From NCBI GenBank assembly GCA_041165405.1, contig JBEANL010000003.1, positions 42,822 to 106,821 of the forward strand: DNA of 64,000 bases, read 5' to 3'. Within the stretch, counting starts at the first letter, position 1, and the number at the start of each line of letters is the position of its first letter. The position numbers were made by a program, and so were the translations under genes. The notes below the pieces were generated by a model, which was not told the DNA's origin, searched no databases, and saw only the letters and a list, made by a program, of their open reading frames with translations. This DNA is from Methylopumilus sp009926035. GTDB lineage: Bacteria > Pseudomonadota > Gammaproteobacteria > Burkholderiales > Methylophilaceae. This document shows positions 16,712 to 26,435 of this stretch, piece by piece.

Positions 16712-17395
16712 TTAGTCTCTGTTGCCTAAAATAGCCATTAATAACTGAAGTAAATTAACAAACAAATTATAGATATTCATATAAAGCGCCAAAGTTGCCA
16801 TGATGTAGTTTGTTTCTCCGCCATTCACAATTCGACTTACGTCATAAAGGATGAATCCAGAAAATAATAAGACTGCAACGCCAGATAATGCTAAAGCCAT
16901 GGCAGGAACTTGGAAAAATAAATTAGCAAGGGAGGCTAAGATGAGAAGGATGATACCAATCATCAAAAATTTGCCCATAAAGCTAAAATCTTTTTTAGTG
17001 GTGGTAGCGATCGTCGCTAAAGTTAAAAATATAGCTGCTGTGCCACCTGCAGCAAGACCAACGATTTGAGCACCATTACTTAAATTAAACGCTACTTGAA
17101 GAATTGGACCTAACATCACACCTAAGAACAAAGTCAGTGCTAATAATAAAACAACACCTAGACTATTGTTACGATTTGCTTGAATCGCAAAAAATAAACC
17201 AAACATACCGGCCATCAACATAATGGCAAACATAATAGGATGTTGTTGAGCAAATAAAAAGTTCATGCTCATACCTATGTAAGCGCCAATTGTTGTTGGG
17301 ATCAGAGATAAACCAAGTAAAGCATAAGTATTTCTTAGTACTTTATTTGTCGCTAGTGTTGATTGCGACTGGCTTTCAATTCTTACATTTTCCAT
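16712..17395 (-). CDS. Bax inhibitor-1/YccA family membrane protein
   Basis: Integral inner-membrane protein of 227 residues with about seven hydrophobic helices between residue 22 and the C-terminus. The BI-1 signature is visible: LRNTYALLGLSL at the N-terminus and SGFILYDVSRIV near residue 178, with NIYNLFVNLLQLL in the last helix. Family members modulate FtsH-type proteolysis (YccA) or act as calcium leak channels; the exact role here is unknown. A Shine-Dalgarno AGAGGA precedes the start. Confidence 0.9.
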   Translation of the reverse strand: MENVRIESQSQSTLATNKVLRNTYALLGLSLIPTTIGAYIGMSMNFLFAQQHPIMFAIMLMAGMFGLFFAIQANRNNSLGVVLLLALTLFLGVMLGPILQVAFNLSNGAQIVGLAAGGTAAIFLTLATIATTTKKDFSFMGKFLMIGIILLILASLANLFFQVPAMALALSGVAVLLFSGFILYDVSRIVNGGETNYIMATLALYMNIYNLFVNLLQLLMAILGNRD

Positions 17396-17432
17396 ATTTT
17401 TTCCTCTTAGAAGTTTTTAATACTTTGTTTAG

Positions 17433-17459
17433 ATTATAGAACCTATCAAATAGTTTCAA
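17433..17459 (-). promoter_or_regulatory. Putative promoter of the BI-1/YccA family gene
   Basis: On the minus strand TATAAT (17438-17433) is preceded by TTGAAA (17459-17454) with a spacer of 15 bases. The -10 is perfect and the -35 matches five of six consensus positions, but the spacer is shorter than the preferred 17. It lies in the 81-base gap upstream of the gene's start at 17395. Confidence 0.5.
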
Positions 17460-17476
17460 TATTCATTTGCATTATT

Positions 17477-18496
17477 TTACATAGTTATAATTTGACTTGT
17501 CATATCTTTGAAACCTTTTTCTTGGCTGATTTTTAAGGCTTCAGTAGGTTCTTTAGCGCCTTTCATCGAAAGAAGTCTTGTAATGCTTTCAGATGACATT
17601 TTCCACTCTAGATCAAACAAGACCTCATCAACCAGTTGAGGGCTGTTACATAACAAAACCATATCGCATCCAGCTTCGAGCGCCTTTAAAATCCTATCTT
17701 TCATTTCACCACCAAGTATCGCACCTTTCATACTCATATCATCACTAAAAATGGCGCCTTTAAAATGAAACTTTTCTCTTAATTGATCTTTAAGCCAGAA
17801 ACTTGAAAATCCTGCTGGATGTTTATCTACCTCAGAATAAAGGACGTGGGATGGCATAACTGCATTTAATCCATGCTTGATCAATGCGATAAAAATACTC
17901 ATATCTTTAGATGCAATCTCATCAAATGTTCTTTCGTCTTCAGAAATACTTAAATGTGAGTCAGTCTTAATATACCCATGCCCTGGAAAGTGTTTTCCAA
18001 CCCCATGCATACCGCCATCTTTTAAGCCTTCTAAAAGACTCGATGCCAAAGCCTTGATCGCTTCAATATCACCATGAAAAGCTCTATCTCGAATCACGGT
18101 ACTTTCGCTGTAATCAATATCTAAAACTGGCGTAAAACTAAAGTCAATATCAAATACTCTTAATTCAGTAGCAATGATTTGGCCAATTAAAAAAGCTAAA
18201 TGATTAGCTCTTTTAGGATCTTTATCCCAAACTTCTCCTAACTTTCTCATAGCAGGAATGATCGTAAAGCCCTCTCTAAATCTTTGTACACGACCACCTT
18301 CATGATCTACAGCAATTAAAAAATCATGGCCTCTTATTTTTCTAATAGCATCCGTTAAAGTTTTTAATTGGACGGTATCTTTGTAATTTCTTGTAAATAA
18401 GATAAGTCCGCCTACCATCGGATGCATGATTCTTTTGATATCCTCATCGTTCAATGTGAGACCTTCCACATCAATCATTAATGGGCCAATCGTCAT
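17477..18496 (-). CDS. nagZ: Beta-N-acetylhexosaminidase NagZ
   Basis: Cytoplasmic glycoside hydrolase family 3 enzyme that removes N-acetylglucosamine from anhydromuropeptides during cell-wall recycling. 339 residues, full length. The conserved KHFPGHGYIKTDSHLS segment near residue 165 holds the GH3 NagZ His/Asp dyad. LIAVDHEGGRVQRF precedes it, and IFSDDMSMKGAIL (about 246) contains the catalytic nucleophile Asp. No signal peptide, as expected for the recycling enzyme. Confidence 0.96.
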   Translation of the reverse strand: MTIGPLMIDVEGLTLNDEDIKRIMHPMVGGLILFTRNYKDTVQLKTLTDAIRKIRGHDFLIAVDHEGGRVQRFREGFTIIPAMRKLGEVWDKDPKRANHLAFLIGQIIATELRVFDIDFSFTPVLDIDYSESTVIRDRAFHGDIEAIKALASSLLEGLKDGGMHGVGKHFPGHGYIKTDSHLSISEDERTFDEIASKDMSIFIALIKHGLNAVMPSHVLYSEVDKHPAGFSSFWLKDQLREKFHFKGAIFSDDMSMKGAILGGEMKDRILKALEAGCDMVLLCNSPQLVDEVLFDLEWKMSSESITRLLSMKGAKEPTEALKISQEKGFKDMTSQIITM

Positions 18497-18517
18497 TTAG
18501 GTTCAATCTTATTCATA

Positions 18518-19216
18518 TTATTTAAAAACAAAAGGATTGAAATTAGTGCGCGTATCAAAATAATCTATATTTTCTTTCTTTTTAAGAAAAGCAATAATTT
18601 TATAAATGACTGGTGTAAATAATACTTCGATTAATGTTTTAGCAAAAAATTGTGCCATAACAACAAGAATCAATTTGTCATTTGGAATCACACCGCTGTT
18701 ATAGAAGGCCAATGGATAGAACAAAACAGAATCGATCGCTTCACCTGCGATAGTTGATCCAATCGTGCGACTCCATAAATATTTACCCTTGGTCATGATT
18801 TTCATTTTTGCCAATACAAAAGAATTCGCAAACTCACCTGCTGCAAAAGCAATTAAGCTCGCTAGAGACACTCGCCAAGCTGAACCAAAAGCAACTTCAT
18901 AAGCCTCTTGATTATGCCAATAGGGTGCGGGTGGCAATGCAACAATCATCCAAGCCATAAAAGATGCAAAAGCAAGCGCAGAAAATCCTGCCCATATCAC
19001 TCTTCTCGATGCCGCATACCCATAAACCTCAGTTAGGATATCCCCGAAAATAAATGAGATAGGGAAAAATAAAACACCCGCACCAAAAGTCAAGATGCCA
19101 AAAAATGGAATGTCCACTTGGGAAATTTTTGCAGGTCCAATCAAATTAGATGTAATCAATACTGTGACAAATGCTGCCATGACTAGGTCGTAATATCGGT
19201 ATTGATTTTTATGCAT
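18518..19216 (-). CDS. Queuosine precursor transporter (VUT/YhhQ family)
   Basis: Inner-membrane protein of 232 residues with about six hydrophobic helices. It matches the COG1738 family that imports the queuosine precursors preQ0 or preQ1 used to modify tRNA wobble G34. Recognisable segments are VTVLITSNLIGPAK near the N-terminus, FPISFIFGDILTEVYGY around residue 52, and the late SRTIGSTIAGEAIDSVLFYP. Its stop is 22 bases from nagZ; the L,D-transpeptidase gene lies 1 base upstream. Confidence 0.92.
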   Translation of the reverse strand: MHKNQYRYYDLVMAAFVTVLITSNLIGPAKISQVDIPFFGILTFGAGVLFFPISFIFGDILTEVYGYAASRRVIWAGFSALAFASFMAWMIVALPPAPYWHNQEAYEVAFGSAWRVSLASLIAFAAGEFANSFVLAKMKIMTKGKYLWSRTIGSTIAGEAIDSVLFYPLAFYNSGVIPNDKLILVVMAQFFAKTLIEVLFTPVIYKIIAFLKKKENIDYFDTRTNFNPFVFK

Positions 19217-19217
19217 A

Positions 19218-19700
19218 TTAGACTTCAGTGATCAAGACATGATCACCGACATTAATTTGATCAAATAAATCGATGATGTCATAGTTATCCATACGAATGC
19301 ATCCATGTGATTTGGGCTCGCCCAAATGAGCCAGGTCGTGAGTTCCATGGATGTAAATAAAACGCTGCATTGTATCTTGATTACCTAGACGATTAAATCC
19401 AACCTCGAGACCAGAAAGCCACAGTATGCGAGTTAAAATCCAATCCTCTTTGGAGTTAGAGACTGACATTGTTGGATTCCATATTTTTCCTGTAAGTCTT
19501 CGCGCAACAAACTGCGCGAATAAAGGTGCTCCTTTGCCAATTTTTGCGCGCACAATATGTTGACCTAAAGGCGTACAAAAACTGCCTTTATTTTGCCCCG
19601 CACCTTTTTCTGCAGTAGAAATCACAAATGATTTTACCCATATATTATCGTCTTGATAAACATGAAGTTTTTGTTCTTTGATTGAAATTCTAATATGCAT
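19218..19700 (-). CDS. L,D-transpeptidase (YkuD domain)
   Basis: 160 residues almost entirely occupied by a YkuD domain. The active-site pattern is complete: IHGTHD with His118 and SHGCIRM with His132 and Cys134. Such enzymes form 3-3 peptidoglycan cross-links or attach lipoproteins. The protein starts directly at the domain (MHIRISIKEQKLHVY) with no visible signal peptide, which is unusual for a periplasmic activity but is also seen in short YkuD proteins of other proteobacteria. Its location is therefore uncertain. Confidence 0.9.
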   Translation of the reverse strand: MHIRISIKEQKLHVYQDDNIWVKSFVISTAEKGAGQNKGSFCTPLGQHIVRAKIGKGAPLFAQFVARRLTGKIWNPTMSVSNSKEDWILTRILWLSGLEVGFNRLGNQDTMQRFIYIHGTHDLAHLGEPKSHGCIRMDNYDIIDLFDQINVGDHVLITEV

Positions 19701-19709
19701 AATTAATTC

Positions 19710-21047
19710 TTAAGATGCCGTTTTTACAAATAATGCAATAGATTCGACATGCGATGTATGTGGAAACATATTTACAATACCAGCTTTATCTAATTTATAA
19801 CCCTTCTCATTTACTAATATTTGAGCGTCTCTAGCCAATGTGGCTGGGTTACAAGATACATACACAATGACTGAAGGATTAATATCTTCATCAATGAGCT
19901 GAACTAATTGAAACGCCCCATCTCTCGGAGGATCAATCAGCCATTTATTTGCATGGCCCAATTTTAATAATGCTTCTTTAGTAATTTCAAATAAATTAAT
20001 GCATTGATATTCCACAAAATCATTTAAATGATTTTCATCTCGACATTGTTTTGCTCTTTCTATCAGTGACGCTGAGCCTTCGATACCAGTAACTTTTGCA
20101 CCGCTAGTTGCAATAGGTAATGTGAAATTTCCTAGCCCACAGAAAAAATCAAAAATACATTCATCTTTTGATGGCTTTAATAGACTCATCGCTCTTCTGA
20201 CTAATACTTGATTAATAAAAGGATTAATTTGTGTAAAGTCATAAGGCATAAAACTAAACTGTAGGCCGAATTCTTTTAGAGCATAAGAAAGCTTCATGTC
20301 ATCTTTCTTTGATAATGGCTTTACTGTTTCAGGACCTTTAGATTGCGTCCAAAATTGCACAGGATATTGATTTGAGAATGCATTTAAAAGCGCTTCATCG
20401 CTTACATCTAGCTTTTCTAAAATTCTTAATACCAAGACTAAATGTTTTTGATCTGCTGCGAATTCAATCTGAGGTATTTTATCTTTGATAGAAAGCTGAG
20501 TCATCAAATCTTGAAGTGGGGGCAGGATATCAGAGAGATTTTTAGGTAATACTTCGCAACTAGAAATATCAGCAATAAAATGTGTTCTTTTTTCATTAAA
20601 TCCCACAAGCGCTTTATTTTTCTTAACGACAAATTTAACCCTGAGTCGGCCTTTGTATCGATAATGCCAGGAGGGGCCTACAAGTGGCGTCAAGATTGTT
20701 TCGGGTTTAACCTTACCAATTCTGGATAAAGTATTTTCAAATACTCTTTGCTTGGCTGCAATTTGCGCTTGAAACTCAAAATGCTGCATAGAACAACCGC
20801 CGCATCGATTAAAGTGATCGCATTTAGGCTTGACTCTTAGATTGGATTGTCGAATCACTCTATGCGTAAAAGCAATTTCATAGCTTGACTTTTTCACATA
20901 AGACTCGCACTCAACAAGCTCGCCTTGAAGTGCACCTTCTACAAAAATAGCTTTACCATCAATGTGAGTGACGCCCCTACCCTCTTGATCAATATTTTCT
21001 ATTGTGGCGAGTAATAATTTTTTTTTAAATTTAATGTCGTCTTGCAT
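19710..21047 (-). CDS. rlmD: 23S rRNA (uracil1939-C5)-methyltransferase RlmD
   Basis: SAM-dependent enzyme that forms m5U1939 in 23S rRNA. 445 residues: an N-terminal TRAM RNA-binding domain (about 10-65), an iron-sulfur binding motif with Cys76, Cys82 and Cys85 in KCDHFNRCGGC, and a C-terminal Rossmann methyltransferase domain (FDFFCGLGNFTLPIA near 298). The nucleophile Cys is in YVSCNPATLARD near residue 398. Cysteine spacing and length favour RlmD over TrmA or RlmC. Confidence 0.95.
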   Translation of the reverse strand: MQDDIKFKKKLLLATIENIDQEGRGVTHIDGKAIFVEGALQGELVECESYVKKSSYEIAFTHRVIRQSNLRVKPKCDHFNRCGGCSMQHFEFQAQIAAKQRVFENTLSRIGKVKPETILTPLVGPSWHYRYKGRLRVKFVVKKNKALVGFNEKRTHFIADISSCEVLPKNLSDILPPLQDLMTQLSIKDKIPQIEFAADQKHLVLVLRILEKLDVSDEALLNAFSNQYPVQFWTQSKGPETVKPLSKKDDMKLSYALKEFGLQFSFMPYDFTQINPFINQVLVRRAMSLLKPSKDECIFDFFCGLGNFTLPIATSGAKVTGIEGSASLIERAKQCRDENHLNDFVEYQCINLFEITKEALLKLGHANKWLIDPPRDGAFQLVQLIDEDINPSVIVYVSCNPATLARDAQILVNEKGYKLDKAGIVNMFPHTSHVESIALFVKTAS

Positions 21048-21057
21048 TTAGGAAGAC

Positions 21058-21834
21058 TTAAGATTTCCAAGCGGACAAAAACTGATCCCAATAATCTTTT
21101 TGATATTCTTGAATTGTATTTTTAACTAAATTAATTTCAGCATCATATTCATTTTGATTAAGATGGCCTCGGATTAATTGAAATTTAAGATAGACAAGAT
21201 AAGTATTCGCAACATCAGTTTCGCAATAATCTCTTATCGATTGAATATCACCTTCTCTATAGGAATCCCAAACTTTTCCGCCATCCATACCTAACTTTCC
21301 TGGGAAGCCACACAGCTTTGCAATATCATCTAATGGGGCATTATTTTTACCTTGGAACATAGCTAAAAATTCCATTAAATCTGTATGGCGTGTGTGGTAT
21401 CGGCTTAAATAATTATTCCATTTAAAATCTTTATCAATCTCGCCCATATCTAAATATTTGGATGCATTAATGCCATAAATCAAAGCTCTGTAATTTAATA
21501 CAGGCAGATCAAATCCTGAGCCATTCCAAGATACAAGTGTAGGGGTATATTTATCAATACCATCAAAAAAACGCTGAATAACTTCTTCTTCAGGATCGTC
21601 AATATCTCCCAACGTCCAAATTTTTAATTGATCTCTTTCTCGCAGAACACATGAGATTGCTACAATTTTTTGAAGATGGTGCTGCAGAAAATCTGAGCCA
21701 TTTTTTTGTCTTCTTTTGTAAGTAGCAACATTCACAACATCATCATCAGAAAATTGGTTATCTAATGCATATAAAGATCTAATACCTTGAATATCAGGAA
21801 TGGTCTCGATATCAAAAACTAAAATAGGAATCAA
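21058..21834 (-). CDS. Predicted 3'-5' exonuclease related to the PolB exonuclease domain
   Basis: 258 residues, one DnaQ-like domain. Exo I reads LVFDIETIPD with the metal-binding Asp and Glu at the N-terminus; Exo II is LVSWNGSGFDLPVLNYRAL (about 90); Exo III is YCETDVANTYLVYLKF (about 207). This is the 'predicted 3'-5' exonuclease related to the exonuclease domain of PolB' family, a stand-alone proofreading-like nuclease of unknown target. Neighbours are rlmD and cysM, with gaps of 4-10 bases. Confidence 0.9.
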   Translation of the reverse strand: MIPILVFDIETIPDIQGIRSLYALDNQFSDDDVVNVATYKRRQKNGSDFLQHHLQKIVAISCVLRERDQLKIWTLGDIDDPEEEVIQRFFDGIDKYTPTLVSWNGSGFDLPVLNYRALIYGINASKYLDMGEIDKDFKWNNYLSRYHTRHTDLMEFLAMFQGKNNAPLDDIAKLCGFPGKLGMDGGKVWDSYREGDIQSIRDYCETDVANTYLVYLKFQLIRGHLNQNEYDAEINLVKNTIQEYQKDYWDQFLSAWKS

Positions 21835-21838
21835 AGCT

Positions 21839-22720
21839 TTAACTCAGAAATAAATTAGAAGATAAATAGCGGTCGCCACGATCACAAGCAATTGATACGA
21901 TCACAGCATCTTTGTTTGCTTTCGCAATTTGAAGAGCGATATAAAGCGCACCACCAGTAGATGCTCCAGAAAAAATACCTTCTTCCTTTGCAAGTTTTCT
22001 TGCGGTTTCTTCTGCATTTCGCTGTGAGACATATTCAATCCGATCAATATTTTTTGGATTATAAATTTTAGGTAGATAGGCTTCTGGCCACTTACGTATC
22101 CCTGGAATTTGAGAACCTTCTTCTGGCTGGACACCAATGATTTGAATATCTTTATTTTTTTCTTTTAAGAATTTTGAAGTACCTACAATCGTACCTGTGG
22201 TGCCCATACTCGAAATAAAATGAGTGACACGACCTTTTGTATCTTTCCATATTTCGGGACCTGTACCTTCGTAATGCGCTTTGGGATTGTCAAGATTGCT
22301 AAATTGATCTAATACAAAACCTTTGCCTTCTTTTTGCATCTTTAATGCGGTGTCTCTTGCAAACTCCATACTTCCCTCTTGCGAAGTTAGAATGAGTTCT
22401 GCGCCAAACGCTTTCATGGTTTGCCGTCTTTCGATGGTTTGATTTTCTGGCATAACCAAAATCATCTTATAGCCCTTCATCGCAGCCACCATGGCAAGCG
22501 CTATACCTGTATTCCCAGATGTAGCTTCAATGAGTGTGTCTCCAGGTTTAATGTCGCCTCTTAATTCAGCGTTATGAATCATAGAAAACACTGCTCTATC
22601 TTTTACTGAGCCTGCGGGATTATTACCTTCTAATTTAAGGTGAATCGCGCTGGTTAAATTTCCATTCATGCGCTGCAAAGTAACGAGGGGTGTATTACCA
22701 ATAAAATTTTCTAATTGCAT
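21839..22720 (-). CDS. cysM: Cysteine synthase B
   Basis: PLP enzyme making cysteine from O-acetylserine and sulfide or thiosulfate. 293 residues from ATG 22720 (MQLENFIGNTPLV). A longer frame to 22819 would run into dsbB and does not look like the family. Lys40 in NNPAGSVKDRAVF binds PLP; ATSGNTGIALA is the substrate loop; TGTIVGTSKFLKE binds the PLP phosphate. It carries the CysM-type sequence GNTPLVTLQRM and a short C-terminus. Start and dsbB stop overlap by one base (TAATG). Confidence 0.95.
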   Translation of the reverse strand: MQLENFIGNTPLVTLQRMNGNLTSAIHLKLEGNNPAGSVKDRAVFSMIHNAELRGDIKPGDTLIEATSGNTGIALAMVAAMKGYKMILVMPENQTIERRQTMKAFGAELILTSQEGSMEFARDTALKMQKEGKGFVLDQFSNLDNPKAHYEGTGPEIWKDTKGRVTHFISSMGTTGTIVGTSKFLKEKNKDIQIIGVQPEEGSQIPGIRKWPEAYLPKIYNPKNIDRIEYVSQRNAEETARKLAKEEGIFSGASTGGALYIALQIAKANKDAVIVSIACDRGDRYLSSNLFLS

Positions 22721-23220
22721 TACTTTACATTCATCCGAAATAAAAGAACGGTGTATACAAAAAAGGATATGAACCCAATGAAAGCCCACTGGGGAATTGT
22801 GAGGCTCAATAAAGTCCAATCAATATGCGAGCAGTCACCAGTCCCTTTAAAAAGCAAATTCAAAGCTTTTGAAAATGGGAAATTTTCAAACATATAATTT
22901 AAGTCAACGCCACATTCATTAGGAACATCAATCGCCTTCGATTGAATCAGAATATGTTTAAACGAAAATACCATCCCTATAATTGAGGTTATAGATAAAA
23001 CGACTAAAGAGAGTGTTCTCATTAAATATGTTGGCTTAATAAATGCATTAATCAAAAAGAATAGTCCTAACACCATAAAAATAATCCTTTGTGTAATGCA
23101 TAAAGGACAAGGATCGAGATTAAATTTTTTTTGAATGATCAGTGCTAATGCAACTAAAAAATAAGCAGCAAAAAAAGCAAATAAATGGGCTTGTTTATGT
23201 GATAAAAAAAATTTCTTCAA
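22720..23220 (-). CDS. dsbB: Disulfide bond formation protein DsbB
   Basis: Inner-membrane quinone reductase that reoxidises periplasmic DsbA. 166 residues with four hydrophobic helices. The first cysteine pair is Cys38-Cys41 in DPCPLC, and the second periplasmic pair is Cys103 and Cys130 (NECGVD and GTGDCSHIDW). The gene is transcribed divergently from xseA across a 64-base gap. No dsbA lies in this window. Confidence 0.95.
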   Translation of the reverse strand: MKKFFLSHKQAHLFAFFAAYFLVALALIIQKKFNLDPCPLCITQRIIFMVLGLFFLINAFIKPTYLMRTLSLVVLSITSIIGMVFSFKHILIQSKAIDVPNECGVDLNYMFENFPFSKALNLLFKGTGDCSHIDWTLLSLTIPQWAFIGFISFFVYTVLLFRMNVK

Positions 23221-23284
23221 TTAAAGCTCTTTAATTATTCATTAACTCTATAATGAAGATAATTGTAACGGATATCCCCCTAGT

Positions 23285-24511
23285 TTGATTAATTCAACAC
23301 CAATAAATAGCTCCAAACCTAACGAAGCCAAGGTTTTTTCTGTTAAAGAAATTAACCGCCTCGTCAGGGAGCTTCTTGAGCAAAGTTTTCCCTCATTTTG
23401 GATTTCAGGGGAAATCTCTAATTTTATAAGCGCATCTTCCGGACATTGGTATTTTTCTCTTAAAGATGATGAAGCTCAAGTGCGCTGTACCATGTTTAAA
23501 AATAAAAATATGGTTGCTGATTGGGTTCCTAAAAATGGTGAAAAAATTGAAGCAAAATGCTTTATCGGACTTTATGAAGCTCGCGGAGAATATCAGCTTA
23601 ATATTGAACTGATTAGGCTTGCAGGCACTGGGCTTTTATCGGAAGCCTTTAATCAATTAAAAGAAAAGCTCCTCAAAGAAGGTCTTTTTGAAACTTCTCG
23701 CAAAAAACTCATACCTCAATTTCCCAAATCTATTGGGGTTATTACTTCACCTACCGGTGCTGCAATTGAAGATATTCTTATTACCCTTAAACGACGGAGT
23801 CCTCATATTCCAATCTTTATATACCCAAGTCTCGTTCAAGGCAAAGAGGCACCTCTAGCGATTGTAAAAGCTATTGAAACTGCAAATATCAGAATGGAAT
23901 GTGATGTGCTCATTCTTGCGCGAGGTGGAGGTTCGATTGAAGACTTATGGGCTTTTAATGAAGAAATTGTAGCTCGAGCAATTGTTGCATCCAAAATACC
24001 TACTATTACCGGTGTTGGTCATGAGACTGATACAACGATAGCTGATTTTGTATCTGACCTCAGGGCTCCGACACCCACAGGAGCTGCTGAACTTGTCACA
24101 AGCCATACAGTCGAACTAATCAAAACAATTCAAGTATACAAAAATCAATTAAATAAAGTGATGGCTGGCTTAATTCGAGAATTGATGCAGAAAATTGACT
24201 ATCTAGAGAAACGCCTTATATCACCCCGACAACAAATTCAAAGACAAAAGGAACAGATTCATCAATATATACAAAGGATTAATCAGAGCATGAAAAATAC
24301 AATGATCCAATATCGTTTAAATATCAATAAATTGAAATTAAACTTAGATCATTTAAGCCCTCATGCTGTTTTATCAAGAGGCTATTCCATTATCACAAAT
24401 GTTGATGGTCAGATTGTAAATAATGCAAACCAGTTAAAGCTTGATGATAAAATTCGTATTCAATTGAACCATGGACAAGCTGATGCAACTATTTCAGATC
24501 TTAAAAATTAA
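23285..24511 (+). CDS. xseA: Exodeoxyribonuclease VII large subunit
   Basis: Catalytic subunit of ExoVII, which degrades single-stranded DNA from both ends. 408 residues: an OB-fold N-terminus (FWISGEISNFISASSGHWYFSLKDD, split as FWISGEISN and HWYFSLKD), the catalytic core with ITSPTGAAIEDIL, ARGGGSIEDLWAFN and GVGHETDTTIADFVSDLRAPTPT, then a coiled-coil helix region after 290 and a C-terminal segment. The only well-placed start is TTG 23285, since the next in-frame ATG would delete the OB-fold. A TATAAT at 23249-23254 may serve as promoter. xseB is not nearby. Confidence 0.95.
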   Translation: MINSTPINSSKPNEAKVFSVKEINRLVRELLEQSFPSFWISGEISNFISASSGHWYFSLKDDEAQVRCTMFKNKNMVADWVPKNGEKIEAKCFIGLYEARGEYQLNIELIRLAGTGLLSEAFNQLKEKLLKEGLFETSRKKLIPQFPKSIGVITSPTGAAIEDILITLKRRSPHIPIFIYPSLVQGKEAPLAIVKAIETANIRMECDVLILARGGGSIEDLWAFNEEIVARAIVASKIPTITGVGHETDTTIADFVSDLRAPTPTGAAELVTSHTVELIKTIQVYKNQLNKVMAGLIRELMQKIDYLEKRLISPRQQIQRQKEQIHQYIQRINQSMKNTMIQYRLNINKLKLNLDHLSPHAVLSRGYSIITNVDGQIVNNANQLKLDDKIRIQLNHGQADATISDLKN

Positions 24512-24546
24512 TAATTTTAGATTGAATTAAAAATACTCTGGCACTC

Positions 24547-26433
24547 ATGGAAGATATCAAAAAAAATAATCATAAAGCCTCAATAACTACTCTTTCGTTA
24601 GCAGCCTTAGGTGTCGTATTTGGTGATATTGGCACAAGTCCTTTATATACCATGAAAGAAGTTTTTTCTTTAAGCAAACATCCAGTTGAACTTACTCAAT
24701 TTAACGTTCTAGGCATACTTTCGCTTATCTTTTGGTCGCTCATTATGATTGTGTCAGTGAAATATGTAGCCTTTATCATGCGCGCTGATAATAGAGGTGA
24801 AGGCGGGATTATGGCTTTACTCTCTCTTGCCAATAAAAATGCGCCGGGCGGGAATAAAAGAAATTGGATTATTATTTTAGGTATTCTTGGGGCCTGTATG
24901 TTTTATGCAGACGGAATGATTACACCTGCAATTTCTGTTTTATCTGCGATTGAAGGTCTTGAGGTTGTAGCGCCTTCCTTAAGCCATCTTATTATTCCAA
25001 TAACTCTTGTAGTACTGTTTATTTTATTTTATGCACAAAGTAAAGGAACAAATGTTGTAGGCGCGCTCTTTGGTCCCATTATGTTTTTTTGGTTTTTGTC
25101 ACTTGCATTATTGGGTCTTATGAATATTGCACAAGAGCCTCATGTGCTTTATGCGATTAATCCTTTATATGCATTTCATTTCTTCCAATTAGCACCTATG
25201 GTGGCATTTGTAGCTTTGGGCGCTGTCGTTTTGTCTGTAACAGGTGCTGAAGCGCTTTATGCAGACATGGGACATTTTGGTAAACATCCTATTAGACTTG
25301 CATGGTTTATTTTTGTGCTTCCAGCACTTACATTAAATTACTTTGGACAAGGTGCATTACTTATTAGCAACCCTGAAAATATTAAAAATCCTTTTTATCT
25401 CATGGCGCCTGAATTTCTTGGTATTCCTCTTATTATTTTAGCAACGCTCGCTGCAATCATCGCTTCACAAGCTGTGATCACTGGGGCCTTTTCAGTTTCA
25501 AGACAAGCACTTCAATTAGGATTCTTACCAAGAATGCACGTCGAACATACTTCTGAAAATCAAGAGGGACAAATTTATCTCCCAAGAATTAACTGGCTCT
25601 TAATGATTTCAGTAATGGCTTTAGTGGTGACTTTCAAAAGCTCAGGCAATCTTGCAGGCGCTTACGGTATTGCAGTCACAGGTGACATGGTAATCTCAAC
25701 GCTCTTAGCGAGCTTTGTATTCTATGAAGTGTGGAAATGGAACTCCATTAAAACAGTTATTTTTATGGCAATTTTTTTAATGATCGATTTTGCATTTTTT
25801 AGTGCCAATATTTTAAAAATACCCGATGGTGGTTGGTTCCCAATTTTAATCGGCTGCATTCTTTTTGTTTTAATGACTACCTGGAAAAAAGGCCGCGCAC
25901 TACTATATAAAATACTAAAAGGTGAAGCCATTGAAATTAATTCATTTATTTCATCTATAGGCGCTAACCCGCCACCTCGTGTGGAAGGTACTGCAATATT
26001 TATGACGCCTAATCCTGAAGGTGTTCCTCATGCGCTTCTCCATAACCTTAAACATAATAAAGTGATCCATGAAAAAGTTATTATTCTGACTGTAATGTTT
26101 ATGGACTATCCTCACTCACTTACAAAAGATCTAGTAACTGTTGAAAAACTACCTTACAACTTTTACAAAGTCACTGTGAAATATGGATTTAAAGATGAGC
26201 CTGATTTACCGAAAGACTTGGCATTATGTGTGAAAAATGGCGTCAACATTGATCCAATGAATAGCTCTTATTTTATTGGCAAGGAAATTTTATTAGCTAC
26301 ACCAAAAGACAACATGAATTATTGGAGAAAGAAACTATTTATCGGTTTATTTAGAAGTGCGGAAACAATTACCAATCAATTTAAACTTCCTCCTAACCGG
26401 GTGGTTGAATTAGGAAGCCAAGTATTGTTTTAA
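24547..26433 (+). CDS. kup: Low-affinity potassium transporter Kup
   Basis: Proton-coupled potassium uptake protein of the KUP/HAK/KT family in the inner membrane. 628 residues, the standard length: about twelve hydrophobic helices to residue 450, then a soluble C-terminal domain. The signature GVVFGDIGTSPLYTMKEVF is at residues 18-36, and FYADGMITPAISVLSAIEGL lies near 118. The downstream M48 lipoprotein gene starts 2 bases after the stop. Confidence 0.97.
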   Translation: MEDIKKNNHKASITTLSLAALGVVFGDIGTSPLYTMKEVFSLSKHPVELTQFNVLGILSLIFWSLIMIVSVKYVAFIMRADNRGEGGIMALLSLANKNAPGGNKRNWIIILGILGACMFYADGMITPAISVLSAIEGLEVVAPSLSHLIIPITLVVLFILFYAQSKGTNVVGALFGPIMFFWFLSLALLGLMNIAQEPHVLYAINPLYAFHFFQLAPMVAFVALGAVVLSVTGAEALYADMGHFGKHPIRLAWFIFVLPALTLNYFGQGALLISNPENIKNPFYLMAPEFLGIPLIILATLAAIIASQAVITGAFSVSRQALQLGFLPRMHVEHTSENQEGQIYLPRINWLLMISVMALVVTFKSSGNLAGAYGIAVTGDMVISTLLASFVFYEVWKWNSIKTVIFMAIFLMIDFAFFSANILKIPDGGWFPILIGCILFVLMTTWKKGRALLYKILKGEAIEINSFISSIGANPPPRVEGTAIFMTPNPEGVPHALLHNLKHNKVIHEKVIILTVMFMDYPHSLTKDLVTVEKLPYNFYKVTVKYGFKDEPDLPKDLALCVKNGVNIDPMNSSYFIGKEILLATPKDNMNYWRKKLFIGLFRSAETITNQFKLPPNRVVELGSQVLF

Positions 26434-26435
26434 GA

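Noticed and set aside
22721..22819. An extended N-terminus for CysM
   Set aside because: The extra residues lie inside dsbB and do not match the family; ATG 22720 gives the standard start.
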